Source: Proteobacteria bacterium SG_bin9
GTDB taxonomy: Bacteria > Pseudomonadota > Alphaproteobacteria > Rhizobiales > Xanthobacteraceae
Direction of reading: 5' to 3'
Assembly: GCA_002083525.1 (NCBI GenBank)
Contig: LWDM01000023.1
Span: 3,693 to 67,692 of the forward strand
Length of the DNA: 64,000 bases
Shown here: piece by piece, positions 1 through 9,932 of the stretch
How the letters are laid out: every line of letters starts with the position of its first letter
How positions within the stretch are numbered: the first letter of the stretch is position 1
Position numbers and translations under genes: made by a program
The notes under the pieces: model-generated
Databases searched by the model: none
What the model was told of the DNA's origin: nothing
The model's input: the letters and a program-made list of their open reading frames with translations, nothing else

Positions 1-274
1 CCACCTCGCGGCTCACGCGCGTGGCGAACTTGGCGATGTCGGCGAACGCCTGCTGAACGTCCGGGTCTTTCGTGATCGCCGCCTGCAGCGCCTCGCCGTT
101 CGCCGCGTCATAGGTCACGACCACCAGCCAGTCGCCGGCGTTGGGGCCGGTCTCAAAGCGGCTGAGGCGATAGCCGACGCCGAGCTTGAGATACGCGGCC
201 TTCAGCCGCTTGGCGACCGGCGCGACCACCTCGACGCTGCCCCCGCGATAGATGGAAACGGCTGACTGGGTCAT
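1..274 (-). CDS. Hypothetical protein, 3' end cut by the window edge
   Basis: The reading frame starts at the ATG read leftwards from 274 and is still open at position 1, so about 91 N-terminal residues are visible (MTQSAVSIYRGG...). The visible part is soluble, with no signal peptide or membrane segment. It looks like a small alpha/beta-barrel-type protein with a conserved-looking GDWLVVVTYD strand. I do not recognise the family; a dimeric ferredoxin-like or NIPSNAP-like fold is possible but only a guess. It stands apart from the next gene on the same strand, separated by a palindromic repeat at 308-421. Confidence 0.6.
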   Translation of the reverse strand, partial: MTQSAVSIYRGGSVEVVAPVAKRLKAAYLKLGVGYRLSRFETGPNAGDWLVVVTYDAANGEALQAAITKDPDVQQAFADIAKFATRVSREV

Positions 275-307
275 GCGGTCTCTCCTTCTGGCTTCAGACG
301 TCGATCC

Positions 308-421
308 GTCACCCTGAGGCGCGAGGGCAACGCCCGAGCCTCGAAGGGCGACGGCCCGGCAGCCCGAGCGTGTCATCCTTCGAGGCTCGCCGCAAACGCG
401 GCTCGCACCTCAGGATGACGC
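308..421. repeat. Two inverted copies of an interspersed palindromic repeat
   Basis: Positions 308-352 read CACCCTGAGG...CCTCGAAGGG. Positions 373-419 carry the same motif in reverse: CATCCTTCGAGG...CCTCAGGATG. Each copy is itself imperfectly palindromic. I associate this motif (CCTGAGG...CCTCGAAGG) with intergenic repeats in Bradyrhizobium-like genomes; that link is from memory. It lies downstream of the gene ending at 436, so it may also act as a transcript 3' structure. Confidence 0.6.
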
Positions 422-435
422 GCAAGCGCAACACC

Positions 436-1443
436 CTACTGCGCGATCGGGCCGAGGTTCGCGACCATCTCCGACCAGATCGGCGCTTCCTGCTTGTAGC
501 TCGCAGCACTCGCCTCGGCCGTCATCGGCGGCTCGTCGATGCTTTGTTTTTTCAGCATGTCGGCGATCTTCTCGGTCTTCGCGGCGGCGACGAACAGATC
601 GGAGAGCCTCTTGACGATCTCCGGCGGCGTTTTCGCCGGCGCCGCGCACGCCTGGAACGTCAGGAGGTTGTTGGCGCGCGAGACGACGCCCTGCTCGGCG
701 AAGGTCTGCACCTCCGGCATCGCGATCAGCCGGCGGCGCGTCACCGCGACCGCATGCGCCTTGCCGGCCTGGATCGCCGGCAGCGCCGCGCCGAACGAGC
801 CGATGCCGCCGTCGATCGATTGCCCCATCAGGTCCGTCCACATCGGCGCTTCGCCGCGATAGTGAACCGGCTCGATCTTCAGGCCGTATTGCCGGTTGAG
901 TTCGTTGATGACGACGTGCGCGTAGGAGCCCGCGGCATAGGTGCCGAGATTCACGCGCTCGGCCTTGCGTGCGTAGGCGATAAACTCTGCCAGCGTCTTC
1001 GCGCCGATCTTCTCGCTGATCAGCAGCGGCAGACCGCCGGTCGGCATCATCGAGACGAACACGAAGTCTTCCGCGATGCTGTATTTGACATCCTTCTGCA
1101 GCAGCGGATTGAGCATGTAGGTGCCGGTGTTGCTCATCATCAGCGTGTAGCCGTCGGGGTCGGAGCGCTTCACCTCCATCGCGGCAATCGCGCCGCTGGC
1201 GCCGGTCTTGTTCTCCACCACCACCGGCTGGCCGAGCTCGCGCGCGATGTATTCGCCGTAGACGCGCGAGAACTGGTCGGTTTGCCCACCCGCCGCGAAG
1301 CCGCAGACGATCTTGATCGGCTTCGACGGCCACGCCTGCGCGCGAACGATGGACGGCATGCTGACGAGTGCGGCCGCGCCCGCCGCGATGACGCGGCGAC
1401 GGCTGATGAGATGTGTGGTTTTCGACATCGAAGTCTTGGACAT
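436..1443 (-). CDS. Tripartite tricarboxylate transporter (TTT, Bug-type) substrate-binding protein
   Basis: A 335-residue periplasmic binding protein of the Bug/TctC family, which captures carboxylates such as tricarboxylic or aromatic acids for TTT transporters. The ATG at 1443 is preceded by a strong GGGGAGG. It is followed by a twin-arginine/Sec signal (SRRRVIAAGAAALVS, cleavage near RAQA). The mature start WPSKPIKIVCGFAAGGQTD is the family hallmark: beta-strand plus glycine-rich ligand loop. Length fits the family (about 320-330). No TctA/TctB membrane genes are adjacent, so this is an orphan binding protein, which is common in this order. The ligand cannot be read from the sequence. An upstream in-frame extension exists but overlaps the next gene and lacks a ribosome site. 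Confidence 0.9.
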   Translation of the reverse strand: MSKTSMSKTTHLISRRRVIAAGAAALVSMPSIVRAQAWPSKPIKIVCGFAAGGQTDQFSRVYGEYIARELGQPVVVENKTGASGAIAAMEVKRSDPDGYTLMMSNTGTYMLNPLLQKDVKYSIAEDFVFVSMMPTGGLPLLISEKIGAKTLAEFIAYARKAERVNLGTYAAGSYAHVVINELNRQYGLKIEPVHYRGEAPMWTDLMGQSIDGGIGSFGAALPAIQAGKAHAVAVTRRRLIAMPEVQTFAEQGVVSRANNLLTFQACAAPAKTPPEIVKRLSDLFVAAAKTEKIADMLKKQSIDEPPMTAEASAASYKQEAPIWSEMVANLGPIAQ

Positions 1444-1657
1444 CGTGATCCTCCCCGATCCGCTGCTGTCGCTTGTCGCGATCTTGGCGTGATGCTTTCG
1501 GGGATTGTGCCGCACGCGCCGTGAAATGCAAAAATTCCGTGACGCGGACCACGCGCACGCGATAAAATGCCCCAACCGGCGGCAAACAGCGCTGCCGTCC
1601 CCATATGATGGGGAGCCGCACACCCTGCGGCTGCACTTTTTTCGGAGGACCTTTCGG

Positions 1658-2953
<1,296 letters not shown>

Positions 2954-2957
2954 CACA

Positions 2958-3767
2958 TCAGGCGTTCAGGAACTCCAGCACCACGCGCGCGTACTCCTGC
3001 GGCTGCTGTTCGAACATCGGATGCGACGCGCGCTCGATCATCGCCACTTGCGCATCCGGCATGTTGGCGGCCAGCGCATCAAGCACGATCCGGATCATGC
3101 CCTTCGTCCGCCCGCCGCCGATCAGCAGCGTCGGCAATGTCACGGACTGCGCATCCGCAAGCGAGTACGGCCGGCGGATTTCCCTCGCCTGCCCGATCAT
3201 CGTCATGGCGTTATCGCGCAAGAGCTGCTTCGGCACGGCGGGCAGCCTGTTCCACGCGCCCGGCCCCTCCAGCATGTCCATGAACATCTGCAGGCCGCCG
3301 TCAACATCACCGCCTTTGATCGTGTCCGCAAACGTTCCGAACCGCTTCGCCAGCGGCGACGGCCCATCCGGTGCGTCGTCGGACAGCGATTTGTCCGGCT
3401 CGCCGCCGGGTTCGGCGAGGACAAGTTTGCGCAGCAAGTCCGGCCGCTTCTGCGCGACACGGAACGACACATGGCCGCCGCGCGAATGGCCCATCAGGTC
3501 CACCAGCTTGCCATCGAGCTTGTCGATGAACGCGATCACATCCGCGATGTGCTGGTCGATGGAGTAGCCGCCGCCCTCGCCGTTCCACACCTCCGGAAAA
3601 CAGTGCCGCAGACTCACGGCGATGACGCGATGCTGTTTCGACAGCGGCCCGAGCACCGGGGACCAGATGCGGAAGTCGCACAGCGAGCCGTGCACGCACA
3701 CGAGCGTTGGCCCCTCACCAACGTCGAGATAGGCCATGTCGTAACCGTTCACGTGAAGGGTCTGCAT
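2958..3767 (-). CDS. Alpha/beta-fold hydrolase
   Basis: A 269-residue cytosolic hydrolase. The oxyanion HG turn is at residues 26-27 (VCVHGSLCDFRIW). The nucleophile elbow is GHSRGG with Ser95. The catalytic His sits in RASHPMF near residue 248, and an acid in the last third is plausible. No signal peptide is present. The fold is shared by esterases, haloperoxidase-like enzymes and C-C bond hydrolases, so the substrate cannot be assigned. A 75-base gap separates it from the DUF899 gene upstream on the same strand, so co-transcription is possible. Confidence 0.88.
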   Translation of the reverse strand: MQTLHVNGYDMAYLDVGEGPTLVCVHGSLCDFRIWSPVLGPLSKQHRVIAVSLRHCFPEVWNGEGGGYSIDQHIADVIAFIDKLDGKLVDLMGHSRGGHVSFRVAQKRPDLLRKLVLAEPGGEPDKSLSDDAPDGPSPLAKRFGTFADTIKGGDVDGGLQMFMDMLEGPGAWNRLPAVPKQLLRDNAMTMIGQAREIRRPYSLADAQSVTLPTLLIGGGRTKGMIRIVLDALAANMPDAQVAMIERASHPMFEQQPQEYARVVLEFLNA

Positions 3768-3842
3768 GCTGTGTCCGCCGAGTTCTGGCGGAACTCACCA
3801 TGTGAAATCGGAAATGACAAGCTGGAGGAGCTCGTCGCCCCG

Positions 3843-4538
3843 CTAATAGCTCAGCTTCGGATACCAGTCCTTGCCGCGCCCTTCCGGCGTCGTATCCAGC
3901 AGCGTCCACAGCGTATCGAGGTCTGGCGCTCCCCGCGGGTCCTGGCCCGGATCCGAAGTGCCTGCGAACATCTCGCTCGCCCAGAAATGGCGGATCTTGC
4001 CGTCGCGCCGGGTGAACACGTTATAGCCCGGCACGTCTTCATCCTTCGGGCTGACGTAATTGCGGGTGTAGCCGCCATCGGTGTCCGAGAATACCTTGAT
4101 GTTGCGCCAGCCGCGGGCCTTCTTGTCATCCATCAGCCGCGCGATCGGCGAGCGTGCCGTGAAAGCGAACGCGATGCGCTGCTCGATGTCGGGGAGCTTG
4201 TTTTCCCACGTGTTCATTTGCGAGACGCACATCGGACATGGCTTCTCGCGCTGCGGGCCGAACATGTAGCTGTAGATCGCGAGGGTGTCTTTATCCCCGA
4301 ACAGATCGGAAAACGTTATCGCCCCCTTTTCACCGGCGAAACGGTAGTTCTCCGGTACTTCGCCGCCTGCCGGCAGCGCGCGACGCTGTTCGGCGACGCG
4401 TTCGATGTGACGCCGCAGTTCGATCTCCTCAGCCAACAATTCGCGCCGCGCACGGCGATATTCGTCGCTTTCGTTCGGAAACCGCGCCGGATTTTGCCGC
4501 GCGAGCTCCATTGGAGATTTCAGTGTTTGCGCATCCAT
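3843..4538 (-). CDS. DUF899 thioredoxin-like family protein
   Basis: A 231-residue protein of the DUF899 family, a thioredoxin-fold group of unknown biochemical role. Characteristic segments are GAITFSDLFGDKDTLAIYSYMFG near residue 75 (split here: the strand after FSDLF), CPMCVSQM near residue 98, and the C-terminal WTLLDTTPEGRG. The CPMC pair lies where the thioredoxin active site would be. There is no signal peptide. The ATG at 4538 follows GAAGGAGA. Redox activity is inference from fold and the CPMC pair. Confidence 0.88.
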   Translation of the reverse strand: MDAQTLKSPMELARQNPARFPNESDEYRRARRELLAEEIELRRHIERVAEQRRALPAGGEVPENYRFAGEKGAITFSDLFGDKDTLAIYSYMFGPQREKPCPMCVSQMNTWENKLPDIEQRIAFAFTARSPIARLMDDKKARGWRNIKVFSDTDGGYTRNYVSPKDEDVPGYNVFTRRDGKIRHFWASEMFAGTSDPGQDPRGAPDLDTLWTLLDTTPEGRGKDWYPKLSY

Positions 4539-4556
4539 GATCCGTCTCCTTCAGTA

Positions 4557-4583
4557 AAGAGAAGCCCGCTCGCGCGGGCCTCT
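4557..4583 (-). terminator. Hairpin terminator after the 4601-5140 gene
   Basis: GCCCGC at 4564-4569 pairs with GCGGGC at 4574-4579, extended by AGAG/CTCT flanks. Read on the minus strand it is followed by a T-rich tract (TTCTCTTTA). It lies 18 bases after the stop codon and just before the ribosome site of the DUF899 gene. Confidence 0.6.
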
Positions 4584-4600
4584 CATTCACAAACGCAACG

Positions 4601-5140
4601 CTACTGACAGATGTGCTGGCGGCCGTCCTGGCCGGTGAACAAAGTCCCCGGCTGACAGACGAAGCCATTACGTTCCGCGTAGCTCGCGGCAAGACTGTTG
4701 CTTGCCCAGCTTCCGTTGTTCGGCGGCGTACCTCCGCGATAGGACGTCACTGCGCGGCCCTCATAGCTGTTGCTGTAGCGAACGTCCCATTCGTTACGGC
4801 GGACGCCATTGTCGTAGTAGGCGTACGTATCGCCGCGGAATGGAGCGGTCGCAATCGCACCGGCCGTGGTCACGGCGCCGCCGACAACGTTCGCCGCGAT
4901 ATCACCTGGCCAGAAGCCGGTGTTGGAGCGATTCCAGTTGTCGCGTTTCCACTCGTCATCGGTGCTGTTGCGCCAGTATGTGCGGCTTTCATCAGCCGTG
5001 CGCTGGTCGATGGTTGCGGTGGCCCGAACTCGCGCACGTTCCTGATTCTGGTCGCGCGTCATGCGATCCTGCGCTAACGCCGGCGTTGCCATCGTGGCCG
5101 TCACGAGCGCGGCCGCCGCGAGATAGTGTGCGGTCTTCAT
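4601..5140 (-). CDS. Small secreted protein of unknown function
   Basis: A 179-residue protein with a clear Sec signal (MKTAHYLAAAALVTATMATPALAQ, shown as an AxA site near residue 24) and a strong GAAGGAGA before the ATG at 5140. The mature part is hydrophilic, rich in Arg, Asn and Tyr. It has one Gly/Ala-rich hydrophobic stretch (VVGGAVTTAGAIATAPF) resembling glycine-zipper-like segments. Two Cys occur near the C terminus (FVCQPGTLF...HICQ), a possible disulfide. I do not recognise a characterised family. It probably sits in the periplasm or associates with the envelope. Confidence 0.75.
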   Translation of the reverse strand: MKTAHYLAAAALVTATMATPALAQDRMTRDQNQERARVRATATIDQRTADESRTYWRNSTDDEWKRDNWNRSNTGFWPGDIAANVVGGAVTTAGAIATAPFRGDTYAYYDNGVRRNEWDVRYSNSYEGRAVTSYRGGTPPNNGSWASNSLAASYAERNGFVCQPGTLFTGQDGRQHICQ

Positions 5141-5293
5141 GATGGTCTCCTTCTCTGCTGCTGGTGAGTTGCCCTTGTGGACCAACCCGCGAGCAGCAGT
5201 CTCCGTTCCGAAATGATCGGCAAACAATCTCAAACGGATGTGAGGTTCCGGTTCCGCGCGCCCGCGTATTGGCGAGCTTCCGCCGCAGAACGA

Positions 5294-6859
5294 TCACATG
5301 CCCTGAGCGATCGCTCCGGGACGGCGTGGCGGTTGCGGCACAAGGTCGATCGTGAACAGATCGCGATCCTCGACGTCTTTCAGCGTCACGGTCATCACGC
5401 CGCTGCGGCCATCGATGTCGACCAGCCCGAAGAACTGCAGCCCGAAGCATGGTGCGAGGTTCTCGCCCTGCTCCGCCGTGCAGCCCTTCTGATAGCGGAC
5501 GGCCGGCCCGAACGTGTTGTCGAGCGGCGCCGGCATCCATGTGCCCGCATGCAGCGGACCGGAGACGAATTCCCAGAACGGCTCGAAATCCTGGAACACG
5601 GCCTTGTTCGGATCGTAGTAATGCGCAGCCGTGTAGTGCATGTCGGCGGTGAGCCAGACCAGATTGGTGATGCCCGACCGCTTGATGAAAGACAGCAGGT
5701 TCGCCACTTCATGCTCGCGGCCCGCCGGCGGGCCGTCGCTCACGGCCACGCCATCCGGCGTGACGAGGCCGATCGGCAGATCGGCGGCAATGATTTTCCA
5801 CGTCGCCTGCGAGCGCGCCAGTTCCTTCTTCAGCCAAGCGAGCTGTTTCGCGCCCAGCAGCGGCGCACGCTGATCGTTTGGCGCGGCCTCGTTCGATTCG
5901 CGATAGCTGCGCATGTCGAGCATGAACACGTCGAGCAGCGGGCCGTAAGCGATCTTGCGATAGACGCGCCCGGCTTCGGCGAGCGTCTGCCGCGTCGGCA
6001 TGTATTCGTGGAAAGCGCGCGAGGCCCGCGCGGCCAGCGCCAGCGCGCTGCGCTCCGCATAACCCGGCTCGTCGATGGTGCGCGTCGGCCACCAGTCGTT
6101 GGCGACCTCGTGGTCGTCCCACTGCGCGAGGATCGGCACCTCGGCATTGAACGCACGCACGTTGGCGTCGAGCAGGTTGTAGCGATAGTTGCCGCGGAAC
6201 TGGGCCAGCGTCTCCGCAACCTGCGCTTTCTCTTCGGTGACGACGTTGCGCCAGATCTCGCCGTTCGGGAGCTTCAACTCGTTCGGGATCGGACTGTCGG
6301 CATAGATACAGTCGCCGGAGTGGATGAAGAAGTCCGGGCGATGTTTCAGCATGGTCGCGTAGGTACGCATGCCGCCGCGCGTCTCGTCGATGCCCCACCC
6401 CTGCCCGGCCGTGTCGCCGGACCAGATAAACGACACCGGCCGCCGCGACGACGGCGCCGAGCGAAAGCGCCCGATCTGCGCAGGCCCTATGATCGCCGGC
6501 GACGAATGGTTCTGCGCGCGCACGCGATAGAAGATATCCTGATCGGACGGCAGATCGTCGAGCAGCACCTTGGCGGTGAAATCGCTCTCCGGCAGCGCAT
6601 CGACGAAAGTTGACGCGACGACATCCTTGAAGCTGTCGGTGGTCGCAGCCTCGATCAGCAGGCGCGACGGCCGGTCCGCCCGCGCCCAGACGATCGCGCT
6701 GTCGCCCGAGACGTCGCCCGATTGCAGGCCGAGCGAGAGGTCGGCGCGCTGGTTCGCGAAGCTGATCGCCGGCATCGCGAGAGACGCCACGGCGGCGCCA
6801 GAGCCCGCCAGGAACCTTCTCCGAGAGAGCTGCACCGCGCCGCCCGTCTGCCTTCGCAT
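5294..6859 (-). CDS. phoD: Alkaline phosphatase D family protein (PhoD-like), Tat-exported
   Basis: A 521-residue PhoD-type phosphodiesterase/phosphatase. The N terminus has a twin-arginine motif (LSRRRFLAGSG) and an AxA-like site near ISFANQ, so it should fold in the cytosol before export. Metal-site motifs of the family are present: FIWSGDTAGQ, HSGDCIYAD, WDDHEVANDWW and WLTADMHYTAAH. These bind the Fe/Ca centre in known PhoD enzymes. Length is normal. It would release phosphate from phosphodiesters or monoesters outside the inner membrane. I could not find a Pho box in the 260-base gap upstream. A GTG a few codons downstream is an alternative start. Confidence 0.9.
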   Translation of the reverse strand: MRRQTGGAVQLSRRRFLAGSGAAVASLAMPAISFANQRADLSLGLQSGDVSGDSAIVWARADRPSRLLIEAATTDSFKDVVASTFVDALPESDFTAKVLLDDLPSDQDIFYRVRAQNHSSPAIIGPAQIGRFRSAPSSRRPVSFIWSGDTAGQGWGIDETRGGMRTYATMLKHRPDFFIHSGDCIYADSPIPNELKLPNGEIWRNVVTEEKAQVAETLAQFRGNYRYNLLDANVRAFNAEVPILAQWDDHEVANDWWPTRTIDEPGYAERSALALAARASRAFHEYMPTRQTLAEAGRVYRKIAYGPLLDVFMLDMRSYRESNEAAPNDQRAPLLGAKQLAWLKKELARSQATWKIIAADLPIGLVTPDGVAVSDGPPAGREHEVANLLSFIKRSGITNLVWLTADMHYTAAHYYDPNKAVFQDFEPFWEFVSGPLHAGTWMPAPLDNTFGPAVRYQKGCTAEQGENLAPCFGLQFFGLVDIDGRSGVMTVTLKDVEDRDLFTIDLVPQPPRRPGAIAQGM

Positions 6860-7093
6860 TTCGAATTCCCGAACGAATCGGGCCGGACCGTGCCTGCTTC
6901 GTTTGACTCTGGCTCAACATTTTTGCGACGCAGCGATGACAAAAACCGCCGGGTTCCCGACGCGGACGCCGATGCTCACGCTCGCGTGAAGTCGACAAAC
7001 TCTACGTCTTTCGTATGGGACCAAGGACTTGCGCGCCTGCGGTCGCGCTGAAATAGTCCGCGCCTTGGCATGCCAATAAGCCAATAAGAACAC

Positions 7094-7111
7094 GCTCCTT
7101 GAGGAGCTTTT
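7094..7111 (+). promoter_or_regulatory. Leader hairpin just before a ribosome site
   Basis: GCTCC (7094-7098) pairs with GGAGC (7103-7107) around TTGA, followed directly by TTTT. The hairpin ends about four bases before the GGAGG used by the gene at 7122. It resembles a short attenuator or a ribosome-site shield. The tandem GCCAATAA repeat at about 7070-7087 lies just upstream. Confidence 0.35.
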
Positions 7112-7121
7112 GGAGGCTCGA

Positions 7122-8327
7122 ATGCGTCTTGGACTTTTCACCGCCGCCGTTGCTGCGTGCGCCCTTTCAATGCCGGCGACGGCGTCCGCCCAAACCGCGG
7201 TCAAGATCGGCATCCTCAACGATCAATCCGGCGTCTATGCCGACTACGGCGGCAAGTGGTCGTTCGAAGCGGCCAAGATGGCGATCGAGGATTTCGGCGG
7301 CGAAGTTCTCGGCAAGAAGATCGAGATCGTCACCGCCGACCACCAGAACAAGCCCGACCTCGCGGTTTCGATCGCGCGGCGCTGGTATGACGTTGAAAAC
7401 GTCGACATGATCACCGAGCTGACGACGTCATCGGTCGCGCTCGCAATCCACGATCTGTCGAAGCAGATGAAGAAGATCGACATCGTCGTCGGCGCTGCCA
7501 CCTCGCGCCTCACCGGCGACGCCTGCCAGCCTTACGGCTTCCACTGGGCCTACGACACCCACGCGCTCGGCGTCGGCACCGGCGGCGCGCTGACCGAAGC
7601 CGGCGGCGACACCTGGTACTTCCTGACCGCCGACTACGCCTTCGGTCACTCGCTCGAAGCCGACACCGGCAAGGTCGTGACGGCAAAGGGCGGCAAGGTG
7701 CTCGGCGCGGTCCGTCATCCGCTGAACTCGTCGGACTATTCGTCGTTCCTGCTGCAGGCGCAGAGCTCGAAGGCCAAGATCATCGGCCTTGCGAACGCCG
7801 GTCTCGACACGACCAACTCGATCAAGCAGGCCGCTGAATTCGGCATCGTCGCCGGCGGCCAGAAGCTCGCGGGTCTTCTGCTGACGCTGGCAGAAGTGCA
7901 CGGCCTCGGCCTGAACGCGGCGCAGGGCCTGGTGCTGACCGAAGGCTACTACTGGGACCTCAACGACAAGAGCCGCGAGTTCGCCGATCGCTTCTTCAAG
8001 CGCACCGGCCGCATGCCGAACATGATCCAGGCCGGCACCTACTCGGCGACCCTGCAGTACCTGAAGGCTGTGAAGGCCGCGAACACCAAGGACACGGAAG
8101 CCGTCACCCGCAAGCTGCACGAGCTGCCGATCGACGACGCGTTCGCCCAGGGCGGCAAGATCCTGCCGAACGGCCGCATGGTGCACGACATGTACCTGTT
8201 CGAAGTGAAGAAGCCGTCCGAGTCGAAGAAGCCGTGGGACTACTACAAGCTGGTGTCGACCGTCCCCGGCGAGAAGGCCTTCATGAGCGCAGCCGCCAGC
8301 GGCTGCCCGGCGACCAAGCAGAACTAA
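7122..8327 (+). CDS. ABC transporter substrate-binding protein (branched-chain amino acid type)
   Basis: A 401-residue type I periplasmic binding protein of the LivJ/LivK superfamily. It has a Sec signal (cleavage near ASAQTA) and the canonical first strand VKIGILNDQSGVYADYGG. In this family it captures amino acids, urea, amides or small aromatic acids. ATG 7122 is chosen because GGAGG lies seven bases upstream; a TTG four codons earlier is weaker. It faces the minus-strand LivFGMH operon, which has its own binding protein at 12071-13327. It may therefore supply a second ligand to the same permease, or be independent. A strong terminator follows at 8346. Confidence 0.92.
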   Translation: MRLGLFTAAVAACALSMPATASAQTAVKIGILNDQSGVYADYGGKWSFEAAKMAIEDFGGEVLGKKIEIVTADHQNKPDLAVSIARRWYDVENVDMITELTTSSVALAIHDLSKQMKKIDIVVGAATSRLTGDACQPYGFHWAYDTHALGVGTGGALTEAGGDTWYFLTADYAFGHSLEADTGKVVTAKGGKVLGAVRHPLNSSDYSSFLLQAQSSKAKIIGLANAGLDTTNSIKQAAEFGIVAGGQKLAGLLLTLAEVHGLGLNAAQGLVLTEGYYWDLNDKSREFADRFFKRTGRMPNMIQAGTYSATLQYLKAVKAANTKDTEAVTRKLHELPIDDAFAQGGKILPNGRMVHDMYLFEVKKPSESKKPWDYYKLVSTVPGEKAFMSAAASGCPATKQN

Positions 8328-8345
8328 GCACACTGCCGAACGACA

Positions 8346-8379
8346 TCGGCCCGGACACGCGTCCGGGCCGAAGTCTTTT
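8346..8379 (+). terminator. Intrinsic terminator
   Basis: TCGGCCCGGAC (8346-8356) pairs with GTCCGGGCCGA (8361-8371) around a four-base loop and is followed by AGTCTTTT. It lies 18 bases after the stop of the binding-protein gene. Confidence 0.85.
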
Positions 8380-8386
8380 GCGAATT

Positions 8387-8465
8387 GTCATTGCGAGGAG
8401 CGTTAGCGACGAAGCAATCCAAGTTCTTGCTCTTGGCTGGATTGCTTCGCTACGCTCGCAATGAC
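8387..8465. repeat. Interspersed palindromic repeat (GTCATTGCGAG...CTCGCAATGAC)
   Basis: The ends GTCATTGCGAG and CTCGCAATGAC are exact inverted repeats. Inner arms AAGCAATCCA and TGGATTGCTTCG also pair, giving a long hairpin. I recognise this as a widespread intergenic repeat of alphaproteobacteria, from memory. It fills the space between two convergent genes. Confidence 0.75.
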
Positions 8466-8468
8466 GAG

Positions 8469-9176
8469 CTAAATCCCGAGATAGTGCTTGCGCACTTCGG
8501 GATCGTTCTTTACGTCCGCGGCCTTGCCGCTGAGCACCACGCGCCCCGTCTGCAGCACATAGGCGCGATCGGAAATCTCCAGGCTCTCGGAGAGCCGCTG
8601 CTCGACCAGCAGCACGGTGACGCCATTCTGCCGGATCTGTTTCACCGCCGCGAAAATCTCGTCGACCAGCTTCGGCATGATGCCCTGCGACGGCTCGTCC
8701 AGCATCAGCAGCCGCGGCCGCGTCATCAGCGCGCGCGAAATCGCGAGCATCTGCTGTTCGCCGCCGGACAGCGTCGACGCGCGCTGCTGCAGCCGCTCCT
8801 GCAGACGCGGGAACAGCTTGAACACGAGTTCGAGCGGCGCCTCGCGATCGGCCTTGCCGCGATGTAGATAGCTGCCGAGCCGCAGATTGTCGGCGACCGA
8901 CAGACGCGGAAACAGCCGCTTGTTCTCCGGCACGTAGGCGAGCCCGCGCGACGTGACGAGATGTGCCGGGATCGTGTCGATGCGCTCGCCTGAGAAGTTG
9001 ACCGAGCCGGATTTCGGCTTCTCCATTCCGGAGATCGACTTAAGCAAGGTCGACTTGCCCGCGCCGTTGGCGCCGGCGACGGTGACGATTTCGCCTTCCG
9101 CGACATTGATCGAAATGTCGGAGATCGCGATCAGGCCACGATAGGCGGTGGTGAGATTGGAGACTTCAAGCAGCAC
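8469..9176 (-). CDS. livF: Liv-type ABC transporter ATP-binding protein (LivF)
   Basis: A 235-residue ATPase. Walker A is GANGAGKST, the signature is LSGGEQQ, Walker B is LLMLDEPS, and the H-loop region reads LLVEQRLSES, with Gln where many have His. The C terminus ends in KHYLGI, typical for LivF. I place the start at the GTG at 9176 (VLLEVSNLTT), preceded by GGAGA and matching the family N terminus. This overlaps the end of livG by 11 bases, consistent with translational coupling. Longer in-frame starts would run further into livG. It energises the permease encoded by 10050-11938. Confidence 0.9.
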   Translation of the reverse strand: MLLEVSNLTTAYRGLIAISDISINVAEGEIVTVAGANGAGKSTLLKSISGMEKPKSGSVNFSGERIDTIPAHLVTSRGLAYVPENKRLFPRLSVADNLRLGSYLHRGKADREAPLELVFKLFPRLQERLQQRASTLSGGEQQMLAISRALMTRPRLLMLDEPSQGIMPKLVDEIFAAVKQIRQNGVTVLLVEQRLSESLEISDRAYVLQTGRVVLSGKAADVKNDPEVRKHYLGI

Positions 9177-9900
9177 GGTGACGGTCTCCAAGATAGGCGG
9201 CGATGACCTTCTCGTCGCGCACGACCGCGGTCGGCGCACCTTCGGCGAGTACTTTGCCGAGATGCAGCACGACGGCGCGATCGACCAGCGGCATGACCAC
9301 TTCCATCACGTGCTCGACCATGACGATGGTAATGCCGGTTTCGCGAATCCTGCGGATCAGCTCGACGCCGGCCTGCGCCTCCGCCGGCGTGAGGCCGGTG
9401 AGCACTTCGTCGAGCAGCAGCAGCTTCGGCTCGGTCGCGAGCGCACGCGCCACCTCGAGACGGCGCTTCTTGGGCGGCGTCAATTCGGAGCCGGTGGCGT
9501 CCGCCATGTCGGCGAGACCGACATAGTCGAGCACCGCCATCGCCTTCTCACGCGCCGCCAGCATGCGCGGATAGCGCACGAAGGCACCGACCGTGACGTT
9601 CTCGATCACCGACATGGAGTCGAACGAACGCGGCACTTGATACGTGCGCGCGATGCCGAGCGAGCACAGCTGCGCCGCCGGCAGGCCCGTGATGTTGAGG
9701 CCGTCGAACATGATCGTTCCCGACGACGGCGGAAACGAACCGGCGATCAGATTGAACAGCGTCGACTTGCCGGCGCCGTTGGGCCCGATGAGACCGAGGA
9801 TTTCGCCGCGGCGGACAATCATGTCGATCGAATCGTTGGCGACGAGGCCGCCGAAGCGGCGCGTCACCTTTTCGCAATGGACGATGGGACCGCTGCTCAT
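9166..9900 (-). CDS. livG: Liv-type ABC transporter ATP-binding protein (LivG)
   Basis: A 244-residue ATPase with Walker A GPNGAGKST and Walker B LLLLDEVL; the switch His is in VMVEHVME. The family signature is altered to LTPPKKRRLE, a variant seen in some LivG subgroups. The ATG at 9900 has no Shine-Dalgarno of its own: the ten bases before it belong to the outer arm of hairpin A (9902-9976). Instead the stop of an 11-residue mini-ORF (9897-9932) overlaps it as ATGA. Translation is therefore likely coupled to that mini-ORF. Confidence 0.92.
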   Translation of the reverse strand: MSSGPIVHCEKVTRRFGGLVANDSIDMIVRRGEILGLIGPNGAGKSTLFNLIAGSFPPSSGTIMFDGLNITGLPAAQLCSLGIARTYQVPRSFDSMSVIENVTVGAFVRYPRMLAAREKAMAVLDYVGLADMADATGSELTPPKKRRLEVARALATEPKLLLLDEVLTGLTPAEAQAGVELIRRIRETGITIVMVEHVMEVVMPLVDRAVVLHLGKVLAEGAPTAVVRDEKVIAAYLGDRHRAA

Positions 9901-9932
9901 GCTAGTACCCGGTTTTCGAAGTTCGTAATCAT
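9897..9932 (-). CDS. Possible 11-residue leader ORF overlapping livG
   Basis: Inside the loop of hairpin A a GGAGAGG (9941-9947) stands eight bases before an ATG (9932-9930). That ATG opens an ORF of 11 codons (MITNFENRVLA). Its stop TGA overlaps the livG ATG as ATGA. Most of the peptide is encoded by the hairpin arm. It may serve only to bring ribosomes to livG. Directly visible: the ribosome site, ORF and overlap. Inferred: that it is translated. Confidence 0.4.
   Translation of the reverse strand: MITNFENRVLA

Noticed and set aside
3780..3797. GAGTTC-GAACTC mini-hairpin as a fifth member of the bulged hairpin family
   Set aside because: Only 6-bp arms and a 5-base loop; lacks the outer stem, the bulge and the long loop.
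6860..7121. Pho box before the PhoD gene
   Set aside because: No pair of CTGTCAT-like direct repeats with the right spacing is visible.
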